The position numbers and the translations under genes were made by a program. The notes under the pieces are model-generated. The model did not search any database and was not told the DNA's origin. It saw only the letters and a program-made list of their open reading frames with translations. From assembly GCF_000718325.1 (NCBI RefSeq), contig NZ_JOFV01000002.1:299789-363788 (forward strand): a stretch of 64,000 nt of DNA. Reading direction: 5' to 3'. Each line of letters begins with the position of its first letter. The stretch's first letter is position 1. This document shows, in pieces, positions 23,197 to 31,875 of the stretch. The stretch comes from Oerskovia turbata (GTDB lineage: Bacteria > Actinomycetota > Actinomycetes > Actinomycetales > Cellulomonadaceae).

Positions 23197-26100
23197 TCAG
23201 CCGCGCGCGGCAGGCTCCGCCGACCTGTCCGCGGCGTGCCGGCCCACGAGCTCGGCGGCCTTCGCCTCGTGCTTCGCCTCGCGACGTGCCGCGCGCTTCT
23301 CCCCTGCACGCTCGGCGAGCGTGTAGAGCACGGGCACCACGACGAGCGTGAGCAGCGTCGAGGACAGGAGGCCGCCGATCACGACGAGCGCGAGCGGCTG
23401 CGAGATGAACGAGCCGCCGCCCGTGATCCCGATCGCCATGGGCGTGAGCGCGAAGATCGTCGCCGCGGCCGTCATGACGATGGGTCGCAGTCGCTTGCGC
23501 GATCCCTCCATGACGGCCTCGTCCAGCCCGCGTCCCTGCTCGCGGTACTGGTTGATGAGGTCGATCAGGACGATCGCGTTCGAGACCACGATCCCCACCA
23601 GCATGAGCATCCCGATCAGTGCCGGCACCCCGAGCGGCGTACCGGTCGCGAGCAGCAGGAGCAGCGCTCCCGTCGCGGCGAACGGGATCGACACGAGCAG
23701 GATGAACGGCTGGAGCAGGCTGCGGAACGTCGCGACCATGACGAGGTAGACGATCGCGATCGCGACCAGGAGCGCGAGGCCCAGGTCGGCGAACGCGTCG
23801 GCCTGCTGGGTCGCGACGCCGCCGAGCTCGACGGTCGCGCCGCCCGGCAGCTCGAGGTCGTCGATCGCGGCCGTGAGCACGGTCGTGAGCGTGCCGAGGT
23901 CCTGACCGGCGGGCGTGACCGCGATGGTCGCGCTGCGCTCGCCGTTGACGCGCGTGATCGAGGTGGGCACCTCGACCTCCTCGACGCTCGCGATCTGCGT
24001 GAGCGGGACGACGCCCGCGGCCGTGGGCACGACGAGCGCCTGGAGCTCGTCGACCGTCGCGGGCGCCTGCCCGACGGCGACGCGCACCTGCACGGGTCCG
24101 TCACCGAGGTTCACGGTGCCCACCGGCGAGGGCGACATGAGGCCCGCGACGGTCCCCGCGACCTGGGTCTCGGTGAGCCCGACGGCGGCTGCCGCGTCCC
24201 GGTCGACCGTCACCTGGATCGTGGACTGGGCGCTCGCGAGGTTGTTGGTGACCTCAGAGGCTCCCTCGGTGTCCTCGGCGACCTGCTGGACCTGGTCGGC
24301 CGCGGCGGCGAGCGTCTCGGTGTCGGGGGCGCGCACCACGAGGTCGACGGTCGAGCTGCCGAACGCGGCGTCGGCGCCGGCGACCGTGATGCCCTCGGAG
24401 TTCTCGCCGCCGAGGTCCGCGACCGCGTCCCGGACCTGCTGCTGCGCCTCGACGCCGTCGGCGTCCGCATCGAGCGTGAGCGAGAACGTGGCCTGGGGCG
24501 AACCGCCGCCGCCGAAGAACGCGGCCTCGGGGCCGCCCGCCGAGCCCACGGTCGTCTGGACCGTGTCGACCACGTCGAGGCCCAGGAGCACGTCCTCGAC
24601 CTCGCGCGCCGCGGTGTCCTGCGTCGTGAGCGACGTACCGGGTGCGAAGGTCTCGGTGACCGTCAGGGTGTCCTGGCCCGAGTCGCCCAGGAAGTTGGTC
24701 TCGAGGCGCGGCACGAGCGCGACCGTGCCCGCGAGGACCGCGAACGCGACGGTCAGGGTGATCACGGGGTGGCGCAGCGCGGCGCGCAGCGTCGGCAGGT
24801 AGCCGCGCTGCCACAGCCCGCGGCGCTCCTTGGCCTCGGCCGCCTCGCGCGCCTGCTCGGCGACGATGCGGGCCTGCTCGGGGTCCGCCGGGACGACGGG
24901 GGCCTTGATGAACCAGTAGGCCAGCACGGGCACGATCGTCAGGGCGACGAACAGCGACGCCGCCATGGCGATCGCGACGGTCATGGCGAACGGGCGGAAC
25001 AGCTCGCCGACCATGCCGCCGACCAGCGCGATGGGCAGGAAGACCGCGACGGTGCAGACCGTCGAGGCCGTGATGGCGCCGCCGACCTCCTTGACCGCCT
25101 TGAGGATCGCGGCGGTCTTCTGCTCGCCGTAGGACAGGTGACGCTTGATGTTCTCGATGACGACGATCGAGTCGTCGACCACGCGCCCGATCGCGACCGT
25201 CATGGCCCCGAGCGTGAGGATGTTCAGGGTGTAGCCGGTCGCGTTCATGACGATGAACGTCACGAACAGGGAGAGCGGGATCGAGACGGCCGAGACGAGG
25301 GTCGAGCGCAGCGACGTGAGGAACAGCAGGATCACGACGACCGCGAAGACCAGGCCGAGCATGCCCTCGGTCGCGAGGCCCTCGATGGACTCCTCGATGA
25401 ACGGCGCCTGGTCGAACACGACCTCGACGCGCACGTCCTTGGCCTCGAGCGCGCCGTCCATGTCCTCGATCGCGCTCTGGACGGCGTGCGAGACCTCGAC
25501 GGTGTTGCCCGCCGGGGTCTTGGTGATCGCGACCGCGAGCGCGGGCTCGCCGTCGAGTCGCGAGAAGGAGGTCGCGGGCTGCGGGGCCACGGTCACCGTC
25601 GCGACGTCGCCGAGGGTCACGGGTGCCGTACCGGGTGCGGCTGCGGGGGGTGCGGCGACGAGCGGGAGGTTGATCAGGTCGTCGGTGCTCGTGACGGCCG
25701 TGCCGACCTGGACGGACAGCGTGCGGTCGCCCGCGGCGACCGTGCCCGCGGGGATCACGACGCCGTTGTCCTGGAGGATCGTGGTGACCTGGGCCGGGCT
25801 GAGCCCTGCCGCGGCGAGGGCCGCGACGTCGAGGTCGATCGTGACCTGCTGGTCGGCGATGCCGCTGACCGCGACGCTGCGCACGTCGGCGACCTCTTCG
25901 AGGGCGGGCACGACGACGTTGTCGACCGTCTCCGCGAGCGCGGCTTCGTCAGCTCCGCCCGAGACCGCGAGCTGGACGACGGGGAGGTCGTCGACCGAGC
26001 CGGTCACGACGGTCGGGTCGACGTCGGCGGGCAGCTGGCTGCTCACGCGAGTGACCGCGGTCTGGAGCTGCTGCGCCGCGAGGTCCATGTCGGTGCCGTA

Positions 26101-26391
26101 CGTGAACTGCACGGTCGTCACCGACATGCCGGTCGACGAGCTCGACGTGACGTCCTCGACGCCGTCGACCCCGCGCACGGCGGTCTCGAGCGGGGCGGTG
26201 ACCTGCTGCTCGACGATCGCGGGAGCGGATCCGGGGTACGCGGCGACGACGGCGGCGGTGGGGATCTGCAGGCTCGGGATGAGCTCCTGCTTGAGCGATC
26301 CCATGCTGACGACGCCGAACACGGCGATCGCGATCGTGGCGAGCGCGACGACGGCGCGGTTCGCCAACGATGTTCGGGCGAGACGGAACAC
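23197..26391 (-). CDS. RND-family efflux permease (AcrB/HAE-like)
   Basis: The 1064-aa inner-membrane exporter has two repeats of a TM helix plus large extracytoplasmic domain plus five TM helices. TM1 is AVVALATIAIAVFGVVSM, followed by the porter domain (ELIPSLQIPTAAVVAAYPGS). TM4 contains TVAIGRVVDDSIVVIENIKR with the two Asp of the proton relay; the second half has SIPFAATGALLLLLATG and VVSNAIVLIDLINQYREQG. GTG 26391 has GGAGG 4 nt upstream. The charged C-terminal tail (GEKRAARREAKHEAK) is cytoplasmic. A divergent MarR gene suggests induction by a toxic ligand. No membrane-fusion protein gene lies nearby, as is common in actinobacteria. Confidence 0.94.
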   Translation of the reverse strand: MFRLARTSLANRAVVALATIAIAVFGVVSMGSLKQELIPSLQIPTAAVVAAYPGSAPAIVEQQVTAPLETAVRGVDGVEDVTSSSSTGMSVTTVQFTYGTDMDLAAQQLQTAVTRVSSQLPADVDPTVVTGSVDDLPVVQLAVSGGADEAALAETVDNVVVPALEEVADVRSVAVSGIADQQVTIDLDVAALAAAGLSPAQVTTILQDNGVVIPAGTVAAGDRTLSVQVGTAVTSTDDLINLPLVAAPPAAAPGTAPVTLGDVATVTVAPQPATSFSRLDGEPALAVAITKTPAGNTVEVSHAVQSAIEDMDGALEAKDVRVEVVFDQAPFIEESIEGLATEGMLGLVFAVVVILLFLTSLRSTLVSAVSIPLSLFVTFIVMNATGYTLNILTLGAMTVAIGRVVDDSIVVIENIKRHLSYGEQKTAAILKAVKEVGGAITASTVCTVAVFLPIALVGGMVGELFRPFAMTVAIAMAASLFVALTIVPVLAYWFIKAPVVPADPEQARIVAEQAREAAEAKERRGLWQRGYLPTLRAALRHPVITLTVAFAVLAGTVALVPRLETNFLGDSGQDTLTVTETFAPGTSLTTQDTAAREVEDVLLGLDVVDTVQTTVGSAGGPEAAFFGGGGSPQATFSLTLDADADGVEAQQQVRDAVADLGGENSEGITVAGADAAFGSSTVDLVVRAPDTETLAAAADQVQQVAEDTEGASEVTNNLASAQSTIQVTVDRDAAAAVGLTETQVAGTVAGLMSPSPVGTVNLGDGPVQVRVAVGQAPATVDELQALVVPTAAGVVPLTQIASVEEVEVPTSITRVNGERSATIAVTPAGQDLGTLTTVLTAAIDDLELPGGATVELGGVATQQADAFADLGLALLVAIAIVYLVMVATFRSLLQPFILLVSIPFAATGALLLLLATGTPLGVPALIGMLMLVGIVVSNAIVLIDLINQYREQGRGLDEAVMEGSRKRLRPIVMTAAATIFALTPMAIGITGGGSFISQPLALVVIGGLLSSTLLTLVVVPVLYTLAERAGEKRAARREAKHEAKAAELVGRHAADRSAEPAARG

Positions 26392-26440
26392 GGGGCCTCC
26401 AGGGCACGGTGGATGGTCACGACGTCGTCGTCGCAGAGTC

Positions 26441-26456
26441 GTTAGCCTAACGCTAA
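26441..26456. promoter_or_regulatory. MarR-type operator between RND and marR genes
   Basis: Two overlapping dyads occur in an AT-rich island: GTTAG-C-CTAAC (26441-26451) and TTAGC-ctaac-GCTAA (26442-26456). The position, 50 bp upstream of the RND start and ~90 bp upstream of the MarR start, fits autorepression and joint control of the pump. Confidence 0.7.
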
Positions 26457-26548
26457 GCAAAACCGGAGAGTTCCCGCGTCTCGCGGAACGATCCGGTCCA
26501 CCCAGGCGCCTCGGGAGGCGCCGAGAACCCCTCCGATAGAGTCTCGCC

Positions 26549-27055
26549 GTGACATCGGACCCCCCTGGCGATCGCGCCCGGCTCCAGCGCGAGCTGATCG
26601 ACGCGCAGCACGCCCTCCAGGAGCTCGTGCTCGCACGGCGCCTCGAACCGCTCATGCGCACCCGCCTGACCGCTCAGCAGATGCGCGCCCTGGGGATCCT
26701 CCTCATCGACGGCGAGCGCAGCACGGCCCACCTGGGCGACGTCCTGGGCGTCAGCCCCGCCACGATCTCGGGAATCGTCGACCGGCTCGAGGCCGCAGGC
26801 ATGGCCTCCCGGCGCCCCGACCCCGAGGACGGCCGCGTCCGGCTCGTCGCCGCGACCGAGCGCGGGGCCGAGGCCGTGCGCAGCATCGTCGCGAGCGACG
26901 CACCTGCCGGACCCGAGACGCTCGAACGCCTCACGCTCGACGAGCTCGAAGGACTCCGGCTCGGGCTCGCGGGGCTGCTGCGGGTCGTGCGCGAGAGCGG
27001 CGACGAGGTCGAGGGCGCCGCGGGCGGGCCGAGCCCGGACCAGGGCGAGAGGTAG
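26549..27055 (+). CDS. MarR-family transcriptional regulator
   Basis: The 168-aa protein has a winged HTH at about 40-110: LTAQQMRALGILLIDGERST, GDVLGVSPATISGIVDRLEAAG and the wing RRPDPEDGRVRLVAATERG. It is divergent from the RND efflux gene, with a dyad operator between, and is the likely repressor of the pump. GTG 26549 has a TAGAGT box exactly 6 nt upstream and no Shine-Dalgarno, suggesting a leaderless mRNA. Confidence 0.9.
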   Translation: MTSDPPGDRARLQRELIDAQHALQELVLARRLEPLMRTRLTAQQMRALGILLIDGERSTAHLGDVLGVSPATISGIVDRLEAAGMASRRPDPEDGRVRLVAATERGAEAVRSIVASDAPAGPETLERLTLDELEGLRLGLAGLLRVVRESGDEVEGAAGGPSPDQGER

Positions 27056-27142
27056 GCAGGGGCGCGCGACGCCGTCGGGCCCGGACCCCCGCACGACGAC
27101 GCCGCGCGCCGCCCGCTCAGACACCACCCAAGCCAAACAGGT

Positions 27143-27199
27143 TTCCAAAGAACTCGTTGCAAAGAAACCCTTGCAAAGGGATCTCTGCATCACTACGGT
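27143..27199 (+). promoter_or_regulatory. Promoter with three 14-bp-phased TT(C/G)CAAAG repeats upstream of the ArsR-like gene
   Basis: Direct repeats TTCCAAAG (27143), TTGCAAAG (27157) and TTGCAAAG (27171) are spaced exactly 14 bp. The last also offers a -35 (TTGCAA), 17 bp before a -10 TACGGT (27194-27199), which is 6 nt before the ATG. An activator or the ArsR-like protein itself could bind the repeats. Confidence 0.6.
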
Positions 27200-27205
27200 G
27201 GTGCC

Positions 27206-27835
27206 ATGCCCACGAACCACGACCCCGAGCAGGCACCCGGCACCCGCACCCAGCGGACCGTCGGCCCCGCCGCCCTCAAGGCGCTCTCACACCCCCTGCG
27301 GATCCAGATCCTCGACCTGCTGGGTCACCACAGCGCCCTCACCGCGAGCGGTCTCGCCGAGCTGCTCGGCGAGACGAGCGGCGCCACGAGCTACCACCTG
27401 CGCCAGCTCGAGCGCCACGGGTTCGTCCAGGACGTCCCAGGCCGCGGCACCGCGCGCGAGCGGTGGTGGGAGAGGGCACCCGGCGGATTCATGATCGAGC
27501 TGCCCGACGGCGAGGCCGAGGCCGGAGACGGCACCCTCACCGCGACGGTCACCGTCAACCGCGAGTTCGAAGCCATGCGTCAGCGCAAGATCATGGACTT
27601 CCTCGACGGCGCCCGCTCCCTCGACCGGGCCTGGCTCGAGTCCGGCGCGACGCTCGCCACGATCAACATGTGGCTCACCCAGGAACAGCTCGCAGAGGTG
27701 CAGGCCGAGTGGCAGCGCTTCAGCGAGACCGTCCTCGACCGGTTCGCCGGCCAGCAGGACACCCCCGGGGCCCGCCCCGTCCAGGTCCACTTCAACGCGT
27801 TCCCCCTGATCAACGGCAAGGAGAACCCCTCATGA
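27206..27835 (+). CDS. ArsR-like winged-helix regulator
   Basis: The 209-aa protein has an N-terminal HTH_20/ArsR domain (about 20-85: ALKALSHPLRIQILDLLGHHS, LAELLGETSGATSYHLRQLERHGFV) and a C-terminal alpha-helical domain of unknown ligand (MWLTQEQLAEVQAEWQRFSE). It has no metal-binding Cys pattern, so a metal sensor is unlikely; this subtype is usually linked to a neighbouring exporter gene. Here the only tightly linked gene is a 75-aa protein (ATGA overlap). The promoter has phased direct repeats and looks leaderless. Confidence 0.88.
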   Translation: MPTNHDPEQAPGTRTQRTVGPAALKALSHPLRIQILDLLGHHSALTASGLAELLGETSGATSYHLRQLERHGFVQDVPGRGTARERWWERAPGGFMIELPDGEAEAGDGTLTATVTVNREFEAMRQRKIMDFLDGARSLDRAWLESGATLATINMWLTQEQLAEVQAEWQRFSETVLDRFAGQQDTPGARPVQVHFNAFPLINGKENPS

Positions 27836-28059
27836 GCACCTACGCCCCGACCCGGCCAGACCTCCACGGACCGTCCCTGCGCGCCCTGCGCCCGAGCGAC
27901 CGGTTCCTCGTCGCCGCAGGCACCCGGCTCGCGACGTGGGGTGAGCAGCGAGCCGCCTCGCACGCGCTGCGGACCGCCCGGCGTGCCGGGCTCGACGCCG
28001 CCGCCGAGGACCGCGCCCGCCTCGCCGCCCGCCTGCACTCGGGCCGCCCGATCGCCTGA
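27832..28059 (+). CDS. Small basic protein of unknown function
   Basis: The 75-aa protein is Arg/Ala-rich, with [21 protein letters not shown] followed by a helical, positively charged segment ([24 protein letters not shown]). The ATG overlaps the stop of the ArsR-like gene by 4 bp, so it is translationally coupled and probably acts with it. I recognise no family. Coding reality rests on the overlap and on composition. Confidence 0.65.
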   Translation: MSTYAPTRPDLHGPSLRALRPSDRFLVAAGTRLATWGEQRAASHALRTARRAGLDAAAEDRARLAARLHSGRPIA

Positions 28060-28106
28060 CCCGCGCTCGCGGTCCGTCACCGCGCCCGACCACGGCGAAG
28101 CAGCCG

Positions 28107-28136
28107 TCTGCCCTCGGCAGATCCGCCCCGGGCAGA
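28107..28136 (+). promoter_or_regulatory. Tandem PopR-like operator upstream of the clpP pair
   Basis: TCTGCC-CTC-GGCAGA at 28107-28121 is a perfect 6-3-6 palindrome. Directly after it TCCGCC-CCG-GGCAGA at 28122-28136 repeats it with one mismatch, a 15-bp step. It ends 41 nt before the first clpP ATG. The Streptomyces PopR operator, as I remember it, is a tandem TCTGCC-N3-GGCAGA palindrome, so this is an almost exact match. Confidence 0.8.
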
Positions 28137-28176
28137 TACCGGCGCCCCGGCCCCTCACCGGGAGCAGGGTCGAGGC

Positions 28177-28812
28177 ATGACGAACCAGACACCGCTCCCG
28201 CGGTCCGAGGCGGCCCCGCCGCCCACCACCCCGTTCGACGACCAGCTCGCGTCCCGCCTCCTGCACCAGCGCATCGTCGTCCTCGGCACGGCCGTCGACG
28301 ACGCCGTCGCGAACCGCGTGTGCGCGCAGCTCCTCCTGCTCTCGGCCGAGGACCCACGCACCGACATCGCGCTCTACATCAACTCCCCCGGCGGCTCGGT
28401 GAGCGCGGGCCTCGCCATCTACGACACGATCCGGCTCGTCCCCAACGACGTCAGCACGCTCGCGATGGGCTTCGCCGCGAGCATGGGGCAGTTCCTGCTC
28501 TGCACCGGAACCGCCGACAAACGGTACTCGCTCCCCCACGCGCGCATCATGATGCACCAGCCCTCGGCCGGGATCGGTGGCACCGCGGTCGACATCGCGA
28601 TCCAGGCCGAGAACCTCGAGTACACCAAGGGACTCCTGCACCGGCTCACGGCCGAGCACACGGGCCAGACCACCGAGACCGTGACCGCGGACAGCGACCG
28701 CGACCGCTGGTTCACAGCATCCCAGGCCCTCGCCTACGGCATGGTCGACCACGTCGTCACCTCGGTCGACGACGTCCGCCCCACCGCCCGCTCCCGGAAG
28801 GTCGGCCTCTGA
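28177..28812 (+). CDS. clpP: ClpP-family serine protease subunit, first of accessory pair
   Basis: The 211-aa protein carries the ClpP fold. The catalytic Ser is S102 in GFAASMGQF, His is H127 in MMHQPSAG and Asp lies in [10 protein letters not shown] (about 172-176); [19 protein letters not shown] is intact. A ~20-residue Pro-rich N-terminus may be a propeptide. ClpP rings degrade proteins fed by Clp ATPases. No clpX or tig is adjacent, so this looks like a clpP3-like accessory pair with the next gene (1-nt overlap), not the housekeeping clpP1P2. The upstream PopR-like box suggests conditional expression. Confidence 0.93.
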   Translation: MTNQTPLPRSEAAPPPTTPFDDQLASRLLHQRIVVLGTAVDDAVANRVCAQLLLLSAEDPRTDIALYINSPGGSVSAGLAIYDTIRLVPNDVSTLAMGFAASMGQFLLCTGTADKRYSLPHARIMMHQPSAGIGGTAVDIAIQAENLEYTKGLLHRLTAEHTGQTTETVTADSDRDRWFTASQALAYGMVDHVVTSVDDVRPTARSRKVGL

Positions 28813-29417
28813 TGTCCGGCTACACGATCCCCACGGTCGTCGAGCGCACCCCGCTCGGCGAGCGCGCGTTCGACGTCTTCAGCCGCCTCCTGTCGGAGCG
28901 CATCGTCTTCCTCGGCACCGAGATCGACGACGGCGTCGCGAACGTCGTCATGGCCCAGCTCCTGCACCTCGAGTCGGACGCCCCCGACCAGGAGATCGGC
29001 CTCTACATCAACTCCCCCGGCGGCTCGATCACCGCGCTCATGGCCGTCTACGACACGCTCCAGTTCATCCGCTGCGACGTCTCGACGATCTGCATGGGCC
29101 AGGCCGCGTCGGCCGCCGCGGTGCTGCTCGCCGCGGGGACGCCCGGCAAGCGGTTCGTGCTCGAGCACTCGCGCGTCCTGCTGCACCAGCCCTCGGGCGG
29201 CGCCGAGGGCACCATCTCCGACCTGACGCTCCAGGCCCAGGAGATCCTGCGCCTGCGGGAGGAGACCGAGCTCGTCCTGGCCCGGCACACGGGCCAGACC
29301 GTCGAGCGGCTGCGCGCCGACACCGACCGCGACCGCATCTTCACCGCGCACCAGGCCGTGGAGTACGGGCTCGCCGACGCGGTCGTGACCTCGCGCAAGC
29401 TGGCCGTGGCCGCATAG
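28812..29417 (+). CDS. clpP: ClpP-family serine protease subunit, second of accessory pair
   Basis: The 201-aa protein has S100 in [11 protein letters not shown]125 in LLHQPSGG and the [19 protein letters not shown] segment with the catalytic Asp. The [20 protein letters not shown] segment is conserved. The ATG overlaps the stop of the first clpP gene (TGATG), so the subunits are made in coupled amounts and may form a hetero-tetradecamer. It corresponds best to clpP4 of the Streptomyces clpP3-clpP4 operon, by arrangement rather than by measured identity. Confidence 0.93.
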   Translation: MSGYTIPTVVERTPLGERAFDVFSRLLSERIVFLGTEIDDGVANVVMAQLLHLESDAPDQEIGLYINSPGGSITALMAVYDTLQFIRCDVSTICMGQAASAAAVLLAAGTPGKRFVLEHSRVLLHQPSGGAEGTISDLTLQAQEILRLREETELVLARHTGQTVERLRADTDRDRIFTAHQAVEYGLADAVVTSRKLAVAA

Positions 29418-29422
29418 GTCAG

Positions 29423-29458
29423 CGGCGCCGTCGGGCCTTCTCCTGCCCGACGGCGCCG
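29423..29458. terminator. Bidirectional terminator after the clpP pair
   Basis: Perfect 13-bp arms CGGCGCCGTCGGG (29423-29435) and complement (29446-29458) have a 10-nt loop containing CTTCTCCT. It lies between convergent clpP and DUF6882 genes. Confidence 0.85.
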
Positions 29459-29484
29459 CCCACCTCCCGCGCCCGGGTCGCCCG

Positions 29485-30249
29485 CTACTTCTTGCGGCCG
29501 AACCAGCCGCGACGCTCAGGCCGCGCAGGTGCGGGCGGCGGCGCAGGGACCGGCTCGGGAGCACCCGCGAGCGACCCCGACACGTCCCTCAGACGCCCCC
29601 GCTCGTCGAACGACACCGTCACCTCGCCGTCGCTCACCCCCAGGAGCGCCGTCTGCTCGTCCTGCCAGCGGAGGTCGAGCCCGCGCAGGACCGCATAAGC
29701 CCGCACGGCACGGCGGTGATCCGCCACGACCGTGCTGCCGATCCCCTCCGGGACCACGCGCACGACCCGCGCGACCGTCGCGGGCGGCAGCTCGAACCGC
29801 GGGTGCGTCACGAGGAACCACGCGCACGTGCCACCACCCGTCGGACCCGCGAAGTGCGTGAAGTGCCCCGTCACCGCCTTGGCCGCGAGCGCGAGCCGGT
29901 ACGGGACGGCGTCCGTCAGGAGGATCTCCGGCGTGCTCAGCTCGAAGATGCCGCCCGTCACCCCACGCTGGTGCACGTGCTCGGCCGCCGCGACGACACC
30001 CTCCGAGAAGTGGTTCACGTTGTGCCAGCCCCACAACCAGCTCTGCGTCTCAGGAGCCGCCGTCCCCAGGAAGTGCGCCCCGCACACGAGCGGGATCTCG
30101 CTGTGGAACGTGACCGTGCCCGCCTCCAGGTCCGCGTCCCACGCCGACTCCCCACCCAGGTCGGCGAAGTGCGCCTGATGCTCGGCGGACAGGATCACGG
30201 CGCGATCGACCAGGTCCTGGAGGGTCGGGGCCGGGTTCGTCTGCGACAT
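29485..30249 (-). CDS. DUF6882 family protein
   Basis: The 254-aa soluble protein has WDADLEAGTVTF near the N-terminus, ETQSWLWGWHNVNHFSEGVV (the central motif I associate with DUF6882), FELSTPEILLTDAVPYRLALAAK and FAGPTGGGTCAWFLVT. The C-terminus is a Pro-rich linker ending in the basic WFGRKK. The function is unknown. The ATG at 30249 is preferred; an upstream ATG adds 17 unsupported residues. It lies between the clpP pair and the PopR-like regulator gene. Confidence 0.78.
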   Translation of the reverse strand: MSQTNPAPTLQDLVDRAVILSAEHQAHFADLGGESAWDADLEAGTVTFHSEIPLVCGAHFLGTAAPETQSWLWGWHNVNHFSEGVVAAAEHVHQRGVTGGIFELSTPEILLTDAVPYRLALAAKAVTGHFTHFAGPTGGGTCAWFLVTHPRFELPPATVARVVRVVPEGIGSTVVADHRRAVRAYAVLRGLDLRWQDEQTALLGVSDGEVTVSFDERGRLRDVSGSLAGAPEPVPAPPPAPARPERRGWFGRKK

Positions 30250-30367
30250 CCGTTCAGCACACCACCGACCGACGCGCGGCGCGCGGCGAAACGGACACAT
30301 TGCTGCCGCTCGCGCGGGGATTCACCCTGGGCGGAACCCGGGGCCGGACCCGGAGCGCGCCGGCTGC

Positions 30368-30793
30368 TCAGGCGGCGCGCAGCAGGACCGTCGTCGAGGG
30401 CGCGGCCACGCGCGGAGGCTCGCTACGTCGTCGGGCCTGGCGCAACGCGTGGAGCTCGCGCACGGCCCGCGGCTGCGAGGAGAGGCTGCGCCGCTCGGCG
30501 CCCGCCCGGCGGCTGGCCTCCGCGTCGAACTCGTCCTGGCTGCGCGCCAGGAGGTCCACCACGCGCAGGCCGAGAGCACGGCAGATCGCGGCCAGGACCT
30601 CGGACGACGCCTCCTTGCGGCCACGCTCGACCTCCGAGAGGTACGCCGTCGAGACCTGCGCCGCGAGCGCGACGTCGAGCAGCGTGCGCGCCTGCTCGGT
30701 GCGCTCGGCCCGCAGGATCCCGCCGACGACGTGCCGCAGCAACGGCTCGGCGGTCCGGCGCTCGAAGAGCACCACCTGGCCTGCGGCTGCCAT
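30368..30793 (-). CDS. XRE-family regulator of the ClgR/PopR type
   Basis: The 141-aa protein has an HTH_3 domain (about 17-78: [58 protein letters not shown]). [13 protein letters not shown] is the hallmark of ClgR and PopR, regulators of Clp protease genes. It ends LLRAA; a C-terminal Ala-Ala is the Clp-dependent degradation signal described for PopR. The clpP pair and a PopR-like operator lie 1-2.5 kb away. The ATG at 30793 has AGAGGGAGC upstream. An 8-bp hairpin (30355-30380) overlaps the stop. Confidence 0.87.
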   Translation of the reverse strand: MAAAGQVVLFERRTAEPLLRHVVGGILRAERTEQARTLLDVALAAQVSTAYLSEVERGRKEASSEVLAAICRALGLRVVDLLARSQDEFDAEASRRAGAERRSLSSQPRAVRELHALRQARRRSEPPRVAAPSTTVLLRAA

Positions 30794-30948
30794 CGCGTGC
30801 TCCCTCTTCGCGGGTCGTGGGGCGCGGGTGCGCCGTCCCCTCAACCTAGCGGCGGCTGCCGCCGCGCACGCCCCCGCAGGAGGCGCGTCTGCTGCTGGCG
30901 TAACGTGGGAACGGCCCCGAGGAGACCATCGCGAGAGGCGGCCCACCG

Positions 30949-31344
30949 ATGTTCCGCACGCTCTTCCCCATCCTCACCACGACAGACCTCGACCGGTCGC
31001 TCGGCTTCTACCGCGACCTCCTGCGCGGCACCGTGACCTACCAGTTCCCCGACGCCGGACCACCCGTCTACGTGTCGGTCGCCGTGGGCGACGCGTCGCT
31101 CGGGATCGGGGTCGACCGCGAGAGCACCGACGTCGGGCACGCGCACCTGTGGGTCACGGTCGACGACTGCGACCAGGCCGTCTCCCACCTGGCCGCGGCC
31201 GGGGTCGTCGTGGTCTCCCCGCCCGCCGACCAGCCCTGGGGAGAGCGCGTCGCGCGCGTGCTCGACCCCGACGGGAACCAGGTGTCGATCGGACAGGAGG
31301 CGGGCGAGGCGCCGGAGCCGGACGGGCCGACGGGGTTGTCGTAG
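30949..31344 (+). CDS. VOC (glyoxalase/bleomycin-resistance) family protein
   Basis: The 131-aa single-domain VOC protein has [24 protein letters not shown] at the start, the [22 protein letters not shown] middle and a C-terminal [18 protein letters not shown]. Such proteins bind small ligands or metals in a paired beta-alpha-beta fold; the metal ligands cannot be assigned with confidence and the function is unknown. Confidence 0.88.
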   Translation: MFRTLFPILTTTDLDRSLGFYRDLLRGTVTYQFPDAGPPVYVSVAVGDASLGIGVDRESTDVGHAHLWVTVDDCDQAVSHLAAAGVVVVSPPADQPWGERVARVLDPDGNQVSIGQEAGEAPEPDGPTGLS

Positions 31345-31395
31345 TGCCCTCTGGGGTACGTAGACGACGGCAAGGCGGCGCTCCAGCCGATGCAG

Positions 31396-31671
31396 CTAGC
31401 CCGGTGAGCCCTTGACCCGGCACCGGACGATCCAGGCGAGGTGAACCGCCGCGATGACGCCTACGGAGCCGAGCGCCACGAACCAGTAGGCCCAGGGTTT
31501 GGCCGTGATCAGGACCGCTACCGCGAAGGCGATGGTGGCCCAGAGCACGTATGACCACAGACTTCCGCGCGAGGTCGAGGCCGGGGCCGCCTCCGGCTCT
31601 CCCCGATAGTCGTCCGGGTCGACCGGCAGCATCTTCTTCACATGAGTCCGTTTCGGGTCGCTCCACCGCAT
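31396..31671 (-). CDS. Small two-helix membrane protein of unknown function
   Basis: The ~91-aa protein has a polar N-terminus (KKMLPVDPDDYRGEPEAAPA) and two TM helices (SYVLWATIAFAVAVLITA and WFVALGSVGVIAAVHLAWIV). The start is uncertain: ATG 31671, GTG 31641 or ATG 31632. It has no recognisable family. It belongs to an accessory stretch next to hicBA. Confidence 0.55.
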   Translation of the reverse strand: MRWSDPKRTHVKKMLPVDPDDYRGEPEAAPASTSRGSLWSYVLWATIAFAVAVLITAKPWAYWFVALGSVGVIAAVHLAWIVRCRVKGSPG

Positions 31672-31875
31672 GGGACCGCTGCAGTGGTGTGCATACGTTT
31701 GCACCGACCCACGGGGATGTCCAGCCGCCGTAGACCGAGGTGAAGAGTCTCTTTGACGAGATGCTCGCGGCCATCGGTCGGGAGATGGCCCCAACCGGAA
31801 CGGCCCCGCTCCCGCCCTAGCAGCAACCCTCACCCCGGGCGAGGGCCCCATCACAGTCGAAGCCTAGTTCTGGCA

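Noticed and set aside
23236..26445. A 1069-codon plus-strand open frame opposite the RND pump
   Set aside because: Composition is extremely rich in Arg, Asp and His with no hydrophobic core. It mirrors the RND gene on the other strand.
28177..29417. The clpP pair as the housekeeping clpP1P2
   Set aside because: There is no tig or clpX beside it, and it has a PopR-type operator and nearby PopR/ClgR-like regulator, which fits an accessory pair better.
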